Shown here: one piece after another, positions 6,533-15,270 of the stretch | How the letters are laid out: each line of letters opens with the position of its first letter | Position numbering within the stretch: position 1 is the stretch's first letter | Source: Burkholderiales bacterium | GTDB lineage: Bacteria > Pseudomonadota > Gammaproteobacteria > Burkholderiales > SG8-39 | NCBI GenBank assembly: GCA_014860445.1 | Contig: JACZJT010000019.1 | Location: 1-34,732 of the forward strand | Direction: 5' to 3' | DNA: 34,732 nt | Position numbers and translations under genes: made by a program | The notes under the pieces: model-generated | The model's input: only the letters and a program-made list of their open reading frames with translations | Database searches by the model: none | Told to the model about the DNA's origin: nothing

Positions 6533-9034
6533 ATGAGCACAGCGGCGCGCCGAAATGCCACGGCAGAAACAGGGTTCCCTTGGCCGGCTCCACCGTATTT
6601 TGAGTTCGCACCGCTAAAGGGCGGCGCAGGATGGTCCGATTGCGCGCTGACTTTCAGGGACGGCGGTATTTTGAGCGGTCGGCTGCACCGGTTCCTCACG
6701 AATGAGGCGACACTTACGTTTCAGTCGAGCGACGGTAGCGTACCGCTCACCATCCCGTTTTCCAAACTACTCAAGCTGCAGTTGCCACAAGCCGTCGAAC
6801 TGAGACGCGAAATCCTGCCTGCGGCCGCGACGGGTGAAGAAACCGAAGATCTCCGCCGCTCGGAACGCTACGCGTTCCGTCTTGAACTGACAAATGGCGA
6901 GCAATTGCTGGGCATCACACTGGGCTACGTCAGCGCGCTGTGTGGGCTGTTCCTGTATCTTCCCGATGCGAAAGGCGACGTCGTCCGCTACTTCGTGCCG
7001 GCGCAGGCGGTAAAATCCTGCAGCATCGACGCGCCGCTCGGGAAGGTGCTGATCGAACAGAAGGCCGTCTCGCCCGAGGCGGTGGCTGCCGCGCTGAAAC
7101 TGCAGGCGATGATGCGCACGCAAAAGCTCGGTCATTACCTTACGCAGAACAAGCTCGTGTCACCTGAACAGCTTGCTGCAGCGCTGGATCGCAAACGCGA
7201 GCGCCCCGAGCAGAGACTGGGCGAAGCATTGATCGAATTAGGCCATATCAGCAAGTCGGACCTGGATTTGGCGCTGCAGGGAGATCTCCAGGAGCGCTAC
7301 ATGCCGATCGGACAAATTCTGCGCAAGAAGATGGGCATCGTAGACGAGCAGGCGATCATCGGCGCCATCGCGAACAGGAGCGGCATTCCCACGGTCGATC
7401 TCAAGACCAAGATTCCGCTCGACATACTCGCCAAGATTCCGGCTGCCATCGCGCATCGTCGCCGTGTCCTGCCCTTATGCGAAACGGAAGGTTCGCTCGT
7501 CGTGGCGACGGGGAATCCGCTGGACAACGCTGTTTTGGACGAGTTGCGTGCTCTGACCCGGATGAAGATTCTGCCGGTATCTGCCAGCGCCGAGGACATT
7601 GCGCGTTCTCTCAAGCGCCATTACGGTGCAGAGCCTACGGAACAAACTACGGCGCAACGCATCATCGATCGCAGAGCAAGCAGCAGGTCGGCGCGACAGT
7701 CGATCGAGCCGATGCTGCGCACCGAAACCGGCGTGGAGGGATTCATTTCCCGGCTGACCGCGGAAAGCGGCAACCAGGATATCGCCGAGCATAACGCGGT
7801 CAGCAGCGACAGCGCGCTGGTGGGCCTGGTCAACCGGATCGTTATCGATGCGGTCGAGCAAAAAGCGTCCGACATTCATATCGAGGCGAACCTGGGACCC
7901 AAGACCACGCGCGTTCGCTTTCGCAAGGACGGGATTCTGGAGAACTATCTCGAACTCCCCGCCCAGTTCCGCAACGCTGTGGTTTCCAGAATCAAGATCA
8001 TGAGCCAGCTCGACATTACGGAACGCCGCAAACCCCAGGACGGCAAAATCGATTTCAGCCGCTTCGGCCCCGCTGCGGTCGAACTGCGGGTCGCGACCAT
8101 TCCTACGACGGCCGGTCTGGAAGATGTCGTCATGCGCGTGCTTTCGGCCGCATTGCCGGTGCCCATCGATGAACTGGGCCTGGAAGCGGAGGCGCTGACC
8201 GCCATCAAGAGGCTTATTTCAAAACCGCACGGACTGTTTCTGGTCTGCGGCCCGACCGGCTCCGGAAAAACCACCACGCTGCACTCCTTGCTGGCATTTC
8301 TCAATACGCTCGAGCGCAAGATCTGGACCGCCGAGGATCCGATCGAGATCACGCAGCCGGGTTTGCGCCAGGTTCAGGTCAACGCCAAGATCGGCTGGAC
8401 TTTTGCCGCGGCGATGCGCAGTTTCATGCGCGCCGATCCCGATGTCATCATGGTCGGGGAGATGCGCGATGCGGAAACCGCCAAGATCGGCATCGAGGCA
8501 TCGCTGACCGGCCACCTGGTGTTGTCGACTCTGCACACCAACAGCGCGCCGGAAAGCGTCGTGCGGCTGCTCGATCTGGGCATGGATCCGTTCAACTTCG
8601 CCGACGCACTGATCGGCGTCCTGGGCGAGCGCCTGGCGCGGCGGCTGTGCCCCGAGTGCAGGTCCGGATACGCGCCGACCCGGACCGAGCTCGAAGAACT
8701 GTTGATGCAGTACTGCGGCGAAACCGAGCTCGACGCGCGCCAGCAAATGAAAACCTGGGTCAAGCGATACGGCGACGCCAGCGGAAATATCACACTGTTC
8801 CGCCCGCATGGCTGCGAGCGCTGCCATCACACCGGATACCGCGGTCGGGTCGGACTATACGAACTGCTGGTGTCGGATGCAGCGATCAAACGATTGTTGC
8901 AGTCCAAGAGCCAGGTTGCCGAAGTAAAAACCGCGGCGATCGCAGGCGGCATGCGCACGCTCAGGCAGGATGGCATCGAGAAAGTCCTGCAGGGCATTAC
9001 CGATATGCAGCAGGTCGGCGCGGTGTGCAGCTGA
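6533..9034 (+). CDS. GspE/PilB-type secretion ATPase with extended N-terminus
   Basis: 833-residue type II secretion/type IV pilus assembly ATPase. Walker A GPTGSGKTTT lies near residue 574, an Asp-box/Walker B segment DPDVIMVGEMRDAET near 635, and the His box STLHTNSAPESV follows. A zinc site has two CxxC pairs, CPEC near 705 and CERC near 761. Residues about 170-370 resemble the MshEN/GspE N-terminal domain (LGEALIELGHIS, YMPIGQILRKKMGI). The first 150 residues contain two beta-rich repeats (FRDGGILSGRLHRF and LELTNGEQLLGITLGYV) unlike ordinary PilB; I do not recognise them securely. Typical GspE/PilB proteins are 500-580 residues. No pilin, PilC or secretin gene is adjacent, so it is an orphan whose partners are elsewhere. 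It may drive pili, secretion or an adhesin system. Confidence 0.93.
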   Translation: MSTAARRNATAETGFPWPAPPYFEFAPLKGGAGWSDCALTFRDGGILSGRLHRFLTNEATLTFQSSDGSVPLTIPFSKLLKLQLPQAVELRREILPAAATGEETEDLRRSERYAFRLELTNGEQLLGITLGYVSALCGLFLYLPDAKGDVVRYFVPAQAVKSCSIDAPLGKVLIEQKAVSPEAVAAALKLQAMMRTQKLGHYLTQNKLVSPEQLAAALDRKRERPEQRLGEALIELGHISKSDLDLALQGDLQERYMPIGQILRKKMGIVDEQAIIGAIANRSGIPTVDLKTKIPLDILAKIPAAIAHRRRVLPLCETEGSLVVATGNPLDNAVLDELRALTRMKILPVSASAEDIARSLKRHYGAEPTEQTTAQRIIDRRASSRSARQSIEPMLRTETGVEGFISRLTAESGNQDIAEHNAVSSDSALVGLVNRIVIDAVEQKASDIHIEANLGPKTTRVRFRKDGILENYLELPAQFRNAVVSRIKIMSQLDITERRKPQDGKIDFSRFGPAAVELRVATIPTTAGLEDVVMRVLSAALPVPIDELGLEAEALTAIKRLISKPHGLFLVCGPTGSGKTTTLHSLLAFLNTLERKIWTAEDPIEITQPGLRQVQVNAKIGWTFAAAMRSFMRADPDVIMVGEMRDAETAKIGIEASLTGHLVLSTLHTNSAPESVVRLLDLGMDPFNFADALIGVLGERLARRLCPECRSGYAPTRTELEELLMQYCGETELDARQQMKTWVKRYGDASGNITLFRPHGCERCHHTGYRGRVGLYELLVSDAAIKRLLQSKSQVAEVKTAAIAGGMRTLRQDGIEKVLQGITDMQQVGAVCS

Positions 9035-9083
9035 AAACCGACTGAATCCGCCCGGCGACACCTGCCGAGCGCCCCGATTCCAG

Positions 9084-9767
9084 CTAGCGCGCACGCCCCT
9101 TTTTCTTTTTCGGCGCGGCGTTTGCAATTCCGGTCTTCGAAAAATACCAGTCGGTATATTCGTAGCCGGCCTGCGCCCGGGCATCGGCGTCCTTGGCCGT
9201 AGCCGGGGGCGGAACCATCACCTTCTCGCCCGGACACCAGCCCTCCGGGGTCGCGACACCGTGCCGGTCGCTGGTTTGCATTGCTTCAAGCAGGCGCAGA
9301 AACTCCTCGATCGAACGACCGTTGGTCATCGGGTAATAGACCATTGCCCGCACCTTGCCTTCCGGATCGATGAAAAAGGTGGCGCGTACGGTCGAAGTAT
9401 CGCTCGCTCCGGGCTGGATCATGCCGTAATCGTGCGCGATCCGCATCGACAGATCGTCGATGATGGGAAACGGAATGTCCACGCCGAACTTATCCTTGAT
9501 GTTGCGGATCCAGGCGAGGTGCGAATAGGTGCTGTCAATCGACAGGCCGAGCAGTTCGCAGCCGAGTTTGCGGAAGCGCTCGTAATTCGCCGCAAACGCC
9601 ATGAACTCGGTCGTGCACACCGGAGTGAAATCGGCAGGGTGCGAGAACAGGATCAGCCACTTCCCGCGGTAATCCTTCAGCGCGCGCGGACCGTGGGTGG
9701 TCCTTGCGGTGAAATCGGGCGCGGGTTCGTTGATGCGCGGAATCCTGGCGTTCCAGACGTTTTCCAT
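9084..9767 (-). CDS. Peroxiredoxin, Prx6 (1-Cys) type
   Basis: 227-residue cytosolic peroxiredoxin that reduces H2O2 and alkyl hydroperoxides. The peroxidatic Cys51 sits in PADFTPVCTTE, and the downstream SHLAWIRNIKDKFG and PFPIIDD segments are typical of the Prx6 branch, as is the C-terminal GEKVMVPPP block. At the DWYF-x-K site, where some archaeal relatives place a resolving Cys, this protein has Ser (WYFSKTG). Another Cys (in EGWCPGE, near 177) might take that role. Ribosome site AGGAGA precedes the ATG. It is convergent with the ATPase gene and lies 46 bp downstream of the thioesterase gene on the same strand, so it could be the last gene of the leftward acyl-CoA operon or have its own promoter. 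Confidence 0.93.
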   Translation of the reverse strand: MENVWNARIPRINEPAPDFTARTTHGPRALKDYRGKWLILFSHPADFTPVCTTEFMAFAANYERFRKLGCELLGLSIDSTYSHLAWIRNIKDKFGVDIPFPIIDDLSMRIAHDYGMIQPGASDTSTVRATFFIDPEGKVRAMVYYPMTNGRSIEEFLRLLEAMQTSDRHGVATPEGWCPGEKVMVPPPATAKDADARAQAGYEYTDWYFSKTGIANAAPKKKKGRAR

Positions 9768-9813
9768 GGTTCTCTCCTATATCGCGGAGCATGCCCCCGC
9801 GAGCTGTCCTGTT

Positions 9814-10230
9814 TCAGTCCTTAAACCGGTCGATGATCTCCGCGGGGATGACACCCGCTTTCATCCCTTCCGGATCGTTCGGATCGCGCAAACCCCAGAC
9901 CCGCACTTCGCGCCCTTCGACGACGATATTACCGTTGTTGTGTATCCGGTGCTCGACCACGAACACCTTGCTGCGCCATTCTCCGACCCAGGTCTCCAGC
10001 GTAATCTTGTCTCCGAAGCGAGACGGGCCGCGAAAGCTCGCGCTGGCATCGACCAGCGCCACCCCGGCCATGCGGTATTGCGGGAACAGTTCCGCCCAGG
10101 GCATGCCGCGCGAGCGGAACATCCGTTCCGTGGCACGATCGAACCATTCGAAATAGCGCGGATAAAAAACGATCCTGGCCGGATCGCAATCGGCGAAGTC
10201 CACGATGATTTCCATGCGCGAAGGCGTCAT
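9814..10230 (-). CDS. 4HBT-family acyl-CoA thioesterase
   Basis: 138-residue hot-dog-fold thioesterase hydrolysing an acyl- or aroyl-CoA ester. The N-terminal stretch FADCDPARIVFYPRYFEWFD matches the active-site region of 4-hydroxybenzoyl-CoA thioesterase from Pseudomonas, with the catalytic Asp in the CDPARIVFYP segment. The length is normal (130-150). The ATG directly follows the stop of the alpha/beta hydrolase gene with no gap, so the two are translationally coupled. In this operon it may release a free acid or recycle CoA from dead-end esters. The preferred substrate cannot be told; homology to 4HBT does not prove an aromatic substrate. Confidence 0.88.
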   Translation of the reverse strand: MTPSRMEIIVDFADCDPARIVFYPRYFEWFDRATERMFRSRGMPWAELFPQYRMAGVALVDASASFRGPSRFGDKITLETWVGEWRSKVFVVEHRIHNNGNIVVEGREVRVWGLRDPNDPEGMKAGVIPAEIIDRFKD

Positions 10231-11112
10231 TCAGGCCCCTATGAATTCGCGAATCAGCAGGTTCAGCCGCTCGGGCTCTTCGTGCGTGACCCAGTGCGAG
10301 GTCTGCGGCAGGCGCTCGATACGCAGATCCGGCACGCACGCATCCAGCCCGTCCAGATTCGACGGCAACAACGCCTGGTCGCGCATGCCCCAGACCACCA
10401 GCGTCGGCACGCGTACCATGAAATCCGCGGGATTCAGCTTGACGGCCTTCGCGCCCGGATCGTCGCCGGTCGGCGGATACAGCGGCGAAGCGCGATAGTA
10501 GTTGAGGCTGCCGGTGAGCGCGCCCGGCTGCGACCAGGCCTCGACATAGACGGCGCGCTCGGCCGGGTCGACCGTGCCCGCGCCCCAGCCTTCCAGGGTC
10601 ATTTTCGCGAGGCGTTCGTAATTGTTCTCGGAGAGCACGCGCTCGGCCTTGTCGCTGCGCAGCAGGTTCATGTACTGGCTCGCGTCCTGCTGCGCGGGGT
10701 TGTGTGCGAGTTCGCGGGCGAATGTAACCGGATGCGGTGAATTGACAATGACGAGCCTGCTCAGGGTCTGCGGATGCGCCATGGCGTACGCCCATGCGAC
10801 GGCCCCGCCCCAGTCGTGCGCGACCAGCACGAATTTCTCATGTCCCAGGTGCTCGGCCAGCTGGCGCACGTCCTCGATCAGGATGCGCACCTTGTACTGC
10901 TTTACATCGGCCGGGCGATCGGAAAGATTGAAGCCGCGCAGGTCGGGTGCCACCGCGTGATGGTCGCGTCCCAGATCCTCCAGCTGCTGCTTCCAGCAAT
11001 ACCAGAATTCCGGAAAGCCATGCAGGAACAGGATCAGCGGGCCCGTGCCCGCATGCGCGTAGTGCAGGCGAATGCCGTTGATGCTCGCGTAATCGTGGCG
11101 AATCCCGGTCAA
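10231..11112 (-). CDS. Alpha/beta hydrolase, epoxide hydrolase-like
   Basis: About 293 residues. An oxyanion motif HGFPEFWYCW is followed by the nucleophile elbow VAHDWGGAVAW with Asp as nucleophile. The acid residue is probably Asp in WGMRDQALLP, and the base His is in SHWVTHEEP. Asp nucleophile and a lid Tyr pair (NYYRAS) point to a soluble epoxide hydrolase or haloacetate/haloalkane dehalogenase. The start is uncertain: no ATG or GTG fits downstream of the upstream gene's end, and the TTG at 11112 gives MTGIRHDYASING, the usual N-terminus. An in-frame extension to 11226 would overlap the hydratase gene by over 100 bp and is less likely. It sits between enoyl-CoA hydratase and thioesterase genes in one leftward operon. 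Confidence 0.87.
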   Translation of the reverse strand: MTGIRHDYASINGIRLHYAHAGTGPLILFLHGFPEFWYCWKQQLEDLGRDHHAVAPDLRGFNLSDRPADVKQYKVRILIEDVRQLAEHLGHEKFVLVAHDWGGAVAWAYAMAHPQTLSRLVIVNSPHPVTFARELAHNPAQQDASQYMNLLRSDKAERVLSENNYERLAKMTLEGWGAGTVDPAERAVYVEAWSQPGALTGSLNYYRASPLYPPTGDDPGAKAVKLNPADFMVRVPTLVVWGMRDQALLPSNLDGLDACVPDLRIERLPQTSHWVTHEEPERLNLLIREFIGA

Positions 11113-11122
11113 GACAGACCCA

Positions 11123-11890
11123 TCAATTGAACTGACCGAAATCCGGTTTGCGCTTCTCCAGGAAGGCGCTGAACGCTTCCTTCGCTTCAGGCGAGCCCAG
11201 ACGCTCGCCGAAGTGGCTGGACTCAAGTTTGATCTGCCTCGCCACCGCCTCGGTCTGCGCCTGTTTCATCAGCCGCTTGGTCAGGCGCAGCGACGCAGCC
11301 GGCTTGCCCGCCAGCTTTTTCGCCTGTGCCATGGCGGTTTCAAGCAACTGGTCTTCGGGCACCACCTCCGTGACCAGGCCTATTTCCCTGGCCTTCTGTG
11401 CGCTGAACGGCTCGCCCAGCAGCAGCAGCTCGGCCGCGCGCTGATAACCGATGAGCGCCGGCAGCAGCAGACTGGACCCGGCCTCGGGCACCAGTCCGAG
11501 ATTGACGAAGGGCAACTGCAGCCGCGCGTTGGGCGCCGCGTACACGAGGTCGCAGTGCAACAGCATGGTGGTGCCGATGCCCACCGCCGCCCCCGCCACG
11601 GCCGCGACGATCGGTTTTTGCGCCTGGCTGATGCCGTACAGGAACTGGAATACGGGCCGGTTGTCGTCACGCGGCGGATTGTCGAGAAAGTCCTGCAGGT
11701 CGTTGCCCGCCGTGAACAGGTCGGCCTTGCCGTGGATCAGCACCACGCGCACCCGCGCATCGGCCTCGGCCGATTTGATCGCATCGGCCAGCGCCTGGTA
11801 CATGGCGGCGGTCAGCGCATTTTTCTTGTCCGGACGGTTGATCTCGATGCGCGCGACGCCGTCACGGCTTTCCGTAATGATGTGTTCCAT
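11123..11890 (-). CDS. Enoyl-CoA hydratase/isomerase family protein
   Basis: 255-residue crotonase-fold protein. It has the oxyanion-hole region VRVVLIHGKADLFTAGNDLQDF and the second region AVAGAAVGIGTTMLLHCDLVYA. The first catalytic Glu position of classical hydratases (GGGxEL) is occupied by GIGTTM, so that Glu is missing. The second segment LPFVNLGLVPEAGSSLLLP keeps a Glu in the PEAG position, as in delta-isomerases such as ECI/PECI. So it may be a delta3-delta2-enoyl-CoA isomerase or another crotonase rather than a true hydratase. The C-terminus EKRKPDFG is typical. It lies 61 bp downstream of the acyl-CoA ligase gene in the same operon. Confidence 0.9.
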   Translation of the reverse strand: MEHIITESRDGVARIEINRPDKKNALTAAMYQALADAIKSAEADARVRVVLIHGKADLFTAGNDLQDFLDNPPRDDNRPVFQFLYGISQAQKPIVAAVAGAAVGIGTTMLLHCDLVYAAPNARLQLPFVNLGLVPEAGSSLLLPALIGYQRAAELLLLGEPFSAQKAREIGLVTEVVPEDQLLETAMAQAKKLAGKPAASLRLTKRLMKQAQTEAVARQIKLESSHFGERLGSPEAKEAFSAFLEKRKPDFGQFN

Positions 11891-11951
11891 GTGTTTCCCG
11901 AAAAGAGTAGCGGCTGCGGGGGACGGGCGTCCCCCGCAGTGAACATTCGCC

Positions 11952-13601
11952 TCAGGCCGTCGGCAGCTTGTGGTTCTTGAAGTCCTCGCGCAGCTTGGTT
12001 TTCAGCAGCTTGCCCGTGGCGGTGTGCGGCAATTGTTCGACGAAGGCCACGTCGTCGGGCAGCCACCACTTGGCAACCTTGCCTTCGTAGAATTTGAGCA
12101 GTTCCTCGCGCGTGACCTCGGCGCCGGGCTTCTTCACCACGATCAGGAGGGGCCGCTCGTCCCATTTCGGATGGAAGCAGCCGATCACCGCCGCCTCCGC
12201 GACCGCCGGATGCCCGACGGCGATGTTCTCCAGGTCGATGGTGCTGATCCATTCGCCACCGGTCTTGATCACGTCCTTGGAGCGGTCGGTGATCTGCATG
12301 TAACCATCTGGGTCGATCGTGGCCACATCACCGGTCGGGAACCAGCCGTCGCGCAAGGGGTCCCCGCCCTCTCCCTTGAAATAGCTGCTGGTGATCCAGG
12401 GGCCGCGCACCAGCAGGTCGCCGAACACCTTGCCGTCCCAGGGCAGTTCCTTGCCTTCTCCATCGACGATTTTCATGTCGGCGCCGAAAATATTGTGCCC
12501 CTGCTTGGACTGCAGCGCGAGCTGTTGTTCCTTCGACAGCTTCAGGTGCTTGGCCTTGAAGGTGCACACCGTTCCGAGCGGGCTCATTTCCGTCATGCCC
12601 CAGGCGTGCAGCACCTGCACGCCATACTCTTCCTGGAAGGTCTTGATCATGGCCGCGGGCGCGGCCGAACCGCCGATCACGGTGCGGTTCATGGTGCTGA
12701 ACTTGAGCTTGTTCTGCCCGGTGTGCATCAGCAGCGCCAGCCAGACCGTCGGCACGCCCGCGGACACCGTAACCTTTTCACCTTCGAACAGTTCGTACAG
12801 GCTCTTGCCGTCCAGCCCGGCGCCGGGGAACACCAGCTTCGCGCCGACCATGGCGCAGCCATAGGGCAGGCTCCAGGCATTGGCATGGAACATCGGCACA
12901 ACCGGCAGCATCACGTCGCGCGCGGAAATGTTCAGCGCATCGGGCAAGGCGGCTGCGAACGCGTGAATCACCGTGGAGCGGTGCGAGTAGAGCACGCCCT
13001 TCGGGTTGCCGGTGGTGCCCGAGGTGTAACACAGTGAAGACGCGGTGTATTCGTCCAACGCAGGCCACTCAAAATTGCCATCCTCGGCGGCGACCAAGTC
13101 CTCGTAGCAAAGCAGATTGGGAACGCTGATCTTGGGCATGTGCGCGCGGTCGGTCATCGCGATCCACCCCTTTACCGCCTTGCAGGCCGGCGCGAGCTTC
13201 TCCACCAGTGGCGCGAAGGTGAGGTCGAACAGCATGTAGCCGTCTTCGGCGTGGTTGATGATGTAGACCAGTTGTTCGGGGAACAGGCGCGGATTCACCG
13301 TGTGCATCACCGCCCCCATGCCCGAGATGCCGTAGAAGGCTTCGAAATGGCGGTAACCGTTCCAGGCCAGGGTACCGACGCGGTCGCCGTCTTTCACACC
13401 CAATCGCGCCAGCGCCTGCGCCAGCTGGCGGGCGCGCTTGTGCGCATCCCGGTAGGTATAGCGGTGCAGGGCGCCCGTGCCGTCCGCGGCCGGACCCTCG
13501 ACCCTGCGTGAGACGATCTCGGTGTCGCCGTGATGCCTGCTGGCATGAACGATCAGCGAAGAAATAAGCAGAGGAACATCCTGGATCAGACCGCGCAACA
13601 T
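11952..13601 (-). CDS. Acyl-CoA ligase, AlkK/DmdB-like
   Basis: 549-residue fatty-acid or short/medium-chain acyl-CoA ligase. Motifs: [18 protein letters not shown] near 190, [13 protein letters not shown] after it, [10 protein letters not shown] near 333, [19 protein letters not shown] and KTGGEWIS near 420-440, and the C-terminal Lys in [10 protein letters not shown] near 527. The spacing and the MFHANAW and GGEWIS motifs match the AlkK/3-methylmercaptopropionate-CoA ligase group. The ribosome site CGGAGA is well placed. It is first in the leftward operon with hydratase, hydrolase and thioesterase, and diverges from an ABC importer operon, so it likely activates the imported acid. The substrate is unknown. 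Confidence 0.94.
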   Translation of the reverse strand: MLRGLIQDVPLLISSLIVHASRHHGDTEIVSRRVEGPAADGTGALHRYTYRDAHKRARQLAQALARLGVKDGDRVGTLAWNGYRHFEAFYGISGMGAVMHTVNPRLFPEQLVYIINHAEDGYMLFDLTFAPLVEKLAPACKAVKGWIAMTDRAHMPKISVPNLLCYEDLVAAEDGNFEWPALDEYTASSLCYTSGTTGNPKGVLYSHRSTVIHAFAAALPDALNISARDVMLPVVPMFHANAWSLPYGCAMVGAKLVFPGAGLDGKSLYELFEGEKVTVSAGVPTVWLALLMHTGQNKLKFSTMNRTVIGGSAAPAAMIKTFQEEYGVQVLHAWGMTEMSPLGTVCTFKAKHLKLSKEQQLALQSKQGHNIFGADMKIVDGEGKELPWDGKVFGDLLVRGPWITSSYFKGEGGDPLRDGWFPTGDVATIDPDGYMQITDRSKDVIKTGGEWISTIDLENIAVGHPAVAEAAVIGCFHPKWDERPLLIVVKKPGAEVTREELLKFYEGKVAKWWLPDDVAFVEQLPHTATGKLLKTKLREDFKNHKLPTA

Positions 13602-13654
13602 GATTTTTCTCCGGTATGAATTGAGATTCTCGACGGACGATGAACTTACCTCGC

Positions 13655-13667
13655 CACCGAATCGGTG
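13655..13667. promoter_or_regulatory. 13-bp palindrome, candidate operator
   Basis: CACCGAATCGGTG is a perfect palindrome about a central A in the divergent region, 53 bp before the ligase start. A near copy (12 of 13) lies at 25487-25499. The size suits a dimeric regulator of TetR or similar type. Function is inferred. Confidence 0.4.
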
Positions 13668-13693
13668 TCAATCGAGCGCGTACACGATTGATC

Positions 13694-13713
13694 TTGCCTG
13701 AAACATCAGGTAA
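13694..13713. promoter_or_regulatory. 20-bp near-palindrome, candidate operator
   Basis: TTGCCTGA-AACA-TCAGGTAA has 7 of 8 matched bases per arm. It lies mid-way in the 270-bp divergent region between the ligase and ABC importer operons, a natural place to control both. Confidence 0.4.
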
Positions 13714-13871
13714 TCTGCATCGGAACACTTGCCAGTTGCCTCTACTAGCGTGTCGGTTTTGCGGAATGAGAATGCGCGGCGGCGCCTGGCGGGCGGACGA
13801 AAAGATCCGGCAGCAAGTTTTCGCTTCAGCAATCAGGGCCCTCTCCCGGGGGCTTCATCAAAGGAGGATGT

Positions 13872-15164
13872 ATGTTCCATCTAAAACGTGCCCTTGCGGC
13901 TCTGTTTGTCACTTCGACCTTGTTTGCGGGCTCGGCCTATGCCGAAACGCTCAAAATCGCTTATATCGACCCGCTGTCGGGCGCATTCGCCAACGTGGGT
14001 GAGGCCGGCCTGAAGCAGTTTCAGTTCGTTATCGACGACATCAACAAGCGCAACCTGACCGGCGGACCGAAGCTGGAAATCGTGGGCTTCGACAACAAGG
14101 TGAGCCCGAAGGAAAGCCTCAACGTACTGAAAAACGTGATCGACCAGGGCATACGCGTGATCACTCAGGGCAATAGCTCCGGCGTCGCGGGCGTGCTCAT
14201 CGATGCCGTGAACAAGCACAACGAGCGCAATCCGGACAAATCCATCCTGTACCTGAACTACGCCGCGGTGGATCCGGACTTTACCAACTCCAAGTGCAGC
14301 TTCTGGCACTTCCGCTTCGACGCCAACAGCGACATGAAAATGGAAGCGATGACCAACTTCATGGCGAAGGATCCGAAGATCAAGAAGGTGTACCTGATCA
14401 ACCAAAATTATTCCTTCGGCCAAGCCGTCTCCCGGGCCGCAAAGGCAGACCTCAAGCGCAAGCGGCCTGACATTCAAATCGTGGGCGACGACCTGCACCC
14501 GATCGGCCAGGTGAAGGACTTCGCGCCCTACGTTGCCAAGATCAAGGCGTCGGGCGCGGACGTGGTCATCACCGGCAACTGGGGAAATGATATCTCGTTG
14601 CTGATCAAGGCCGCCAAGGATGCCGGTCTGGATACGCCGTTCTACACCTACTACGGTGGCGGCCTGGGCGCAATGACCGCGATGGGCGACGCCGGTGTTG
14701 GCAAGGTGAAGCAGATCACCGAGTGGCATTCCAACGTGCATCCGAACAAGACGGAGAAATTTGCCAACGCCTTTAACGCAAAATACGGCGGCCCGCCCCA
14801 GCACTTGACGTTCTATTACCTGCGGGTCAACAACCAAATGTACATGCTGGCCAAAGCGATCAAAGAGACCAAGTCGATTGATCCCAAGAAGCTCGCATAC
14901 AAACTCGAAGGCATGAAGTTCGCTGGAGACGAGGGCGAGGTTGAAATGCGCGCCACCGATCACCAGCTGATCCAGCCGCTGTATATTTCCACCGTGGCCG
15001 AGGCATACCACGATCCGAAGAACCCGAAAACGGCCAAATTCAAGGGTAAGGACAAGGAAGTCAAGTACGACGTCGAGGACAGCGGGCTGGGTTTCAAGAC
15101 CGACGCCCGTATCGACGCCTACGTCACAGCGCAGCCGACATCCTGCCAGATGAAACGGCCCTGA
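13872..15164 (+). CDS. ABC transporter periplasmic substrate-binding protein, LivJ/LivK type
   Basis: 430-residue periplasmic type I binding protein of the branched-chain amino acid (HAAT) family. Signal peptide: MFHLKRALAALFVTSTLFAG and SAYA, cleaved before ETLKIAYIDPLSG. The IDPLSGAFANVGEAGLKQF start, QGNSSGVAGVLIDAV and VYLINQNYSFGQAV are typical Leu/Ile/Val-binding-protein-like segments. A strong ribosome site (AAGGAGG) precedes the ATG. Binding proteins of this family next to beta-oxidation genes often bind aromatic or aliphatic carboxylates rather than amino acids, so the ligand here is probably an acid degraded by the neighbours; that is inference. The gene is separated from the permease genes by a strong hairpin, which would allow higher expression of the binding protein. 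Confidence 0.93.
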   Translation: MFHLKRALAALFVTSTLFAGSAYAETLKIAYIDPLSGAFANVGEAGLKQFQFVIDDINKRNLTGGPKLEIVGFDNKVSPKESLNVLKNVIDQGIRVITQGNSSGVAGVLIDAVNKHNERNPDKSILYLNYAAVDPDFTNSKCSFWHFRFDANSDMKMEAMTNFMAKDPKIKKVYLINQNYSFGQAVSRAAKADLKRKRPDIQIVGDDLHPIGQVKDFAPYVAKIKASGADVVITGNWGNDISLLIKAAKDAGLDTPFYTYYGGGLGAMTAMGDAGVGKVKQITEWHSNVHPNKTEKFANAFNAKYGGPPQHLTFYYLRVNNQMYMLAKAIKETKSIDPKKLAYKLEGMKFAGDEGEVEMRATDHQLIQPLYISTVAEAYHDPKNPKTAKFKGKDKEVKYDVEDSGLGFKTDARIDAYVTAQPTSCQMKRP

Positions 15165-15199
15165 GCGGTATTGATCTTGCAAATCAGTCGTTGAACCAG

Positions 15200-15230
15200 C
15201 GGCCGGGCAGATTGCCCGGCCGTTCTTTGT
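15200..15230 (+). terminator. Hairpin terminator/attenuator between binding protein and permease genes
   Basis: CGGCCGGGCA-GAT-TGCCCGGCCG is a perfect 10-bp GC-rich stem with a 3-nt loop, followed by TTCTTTGT. Partial termination or 3'-end protection here would give excess binding-protein mRNA over transporter mRNA, as is common in ABC importer operons. Confidence 0.65.
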
Positions 15231-15270
15231 GTAACGCGTCTTCCCGAAACTCGAATCTCGGAATCCATCC

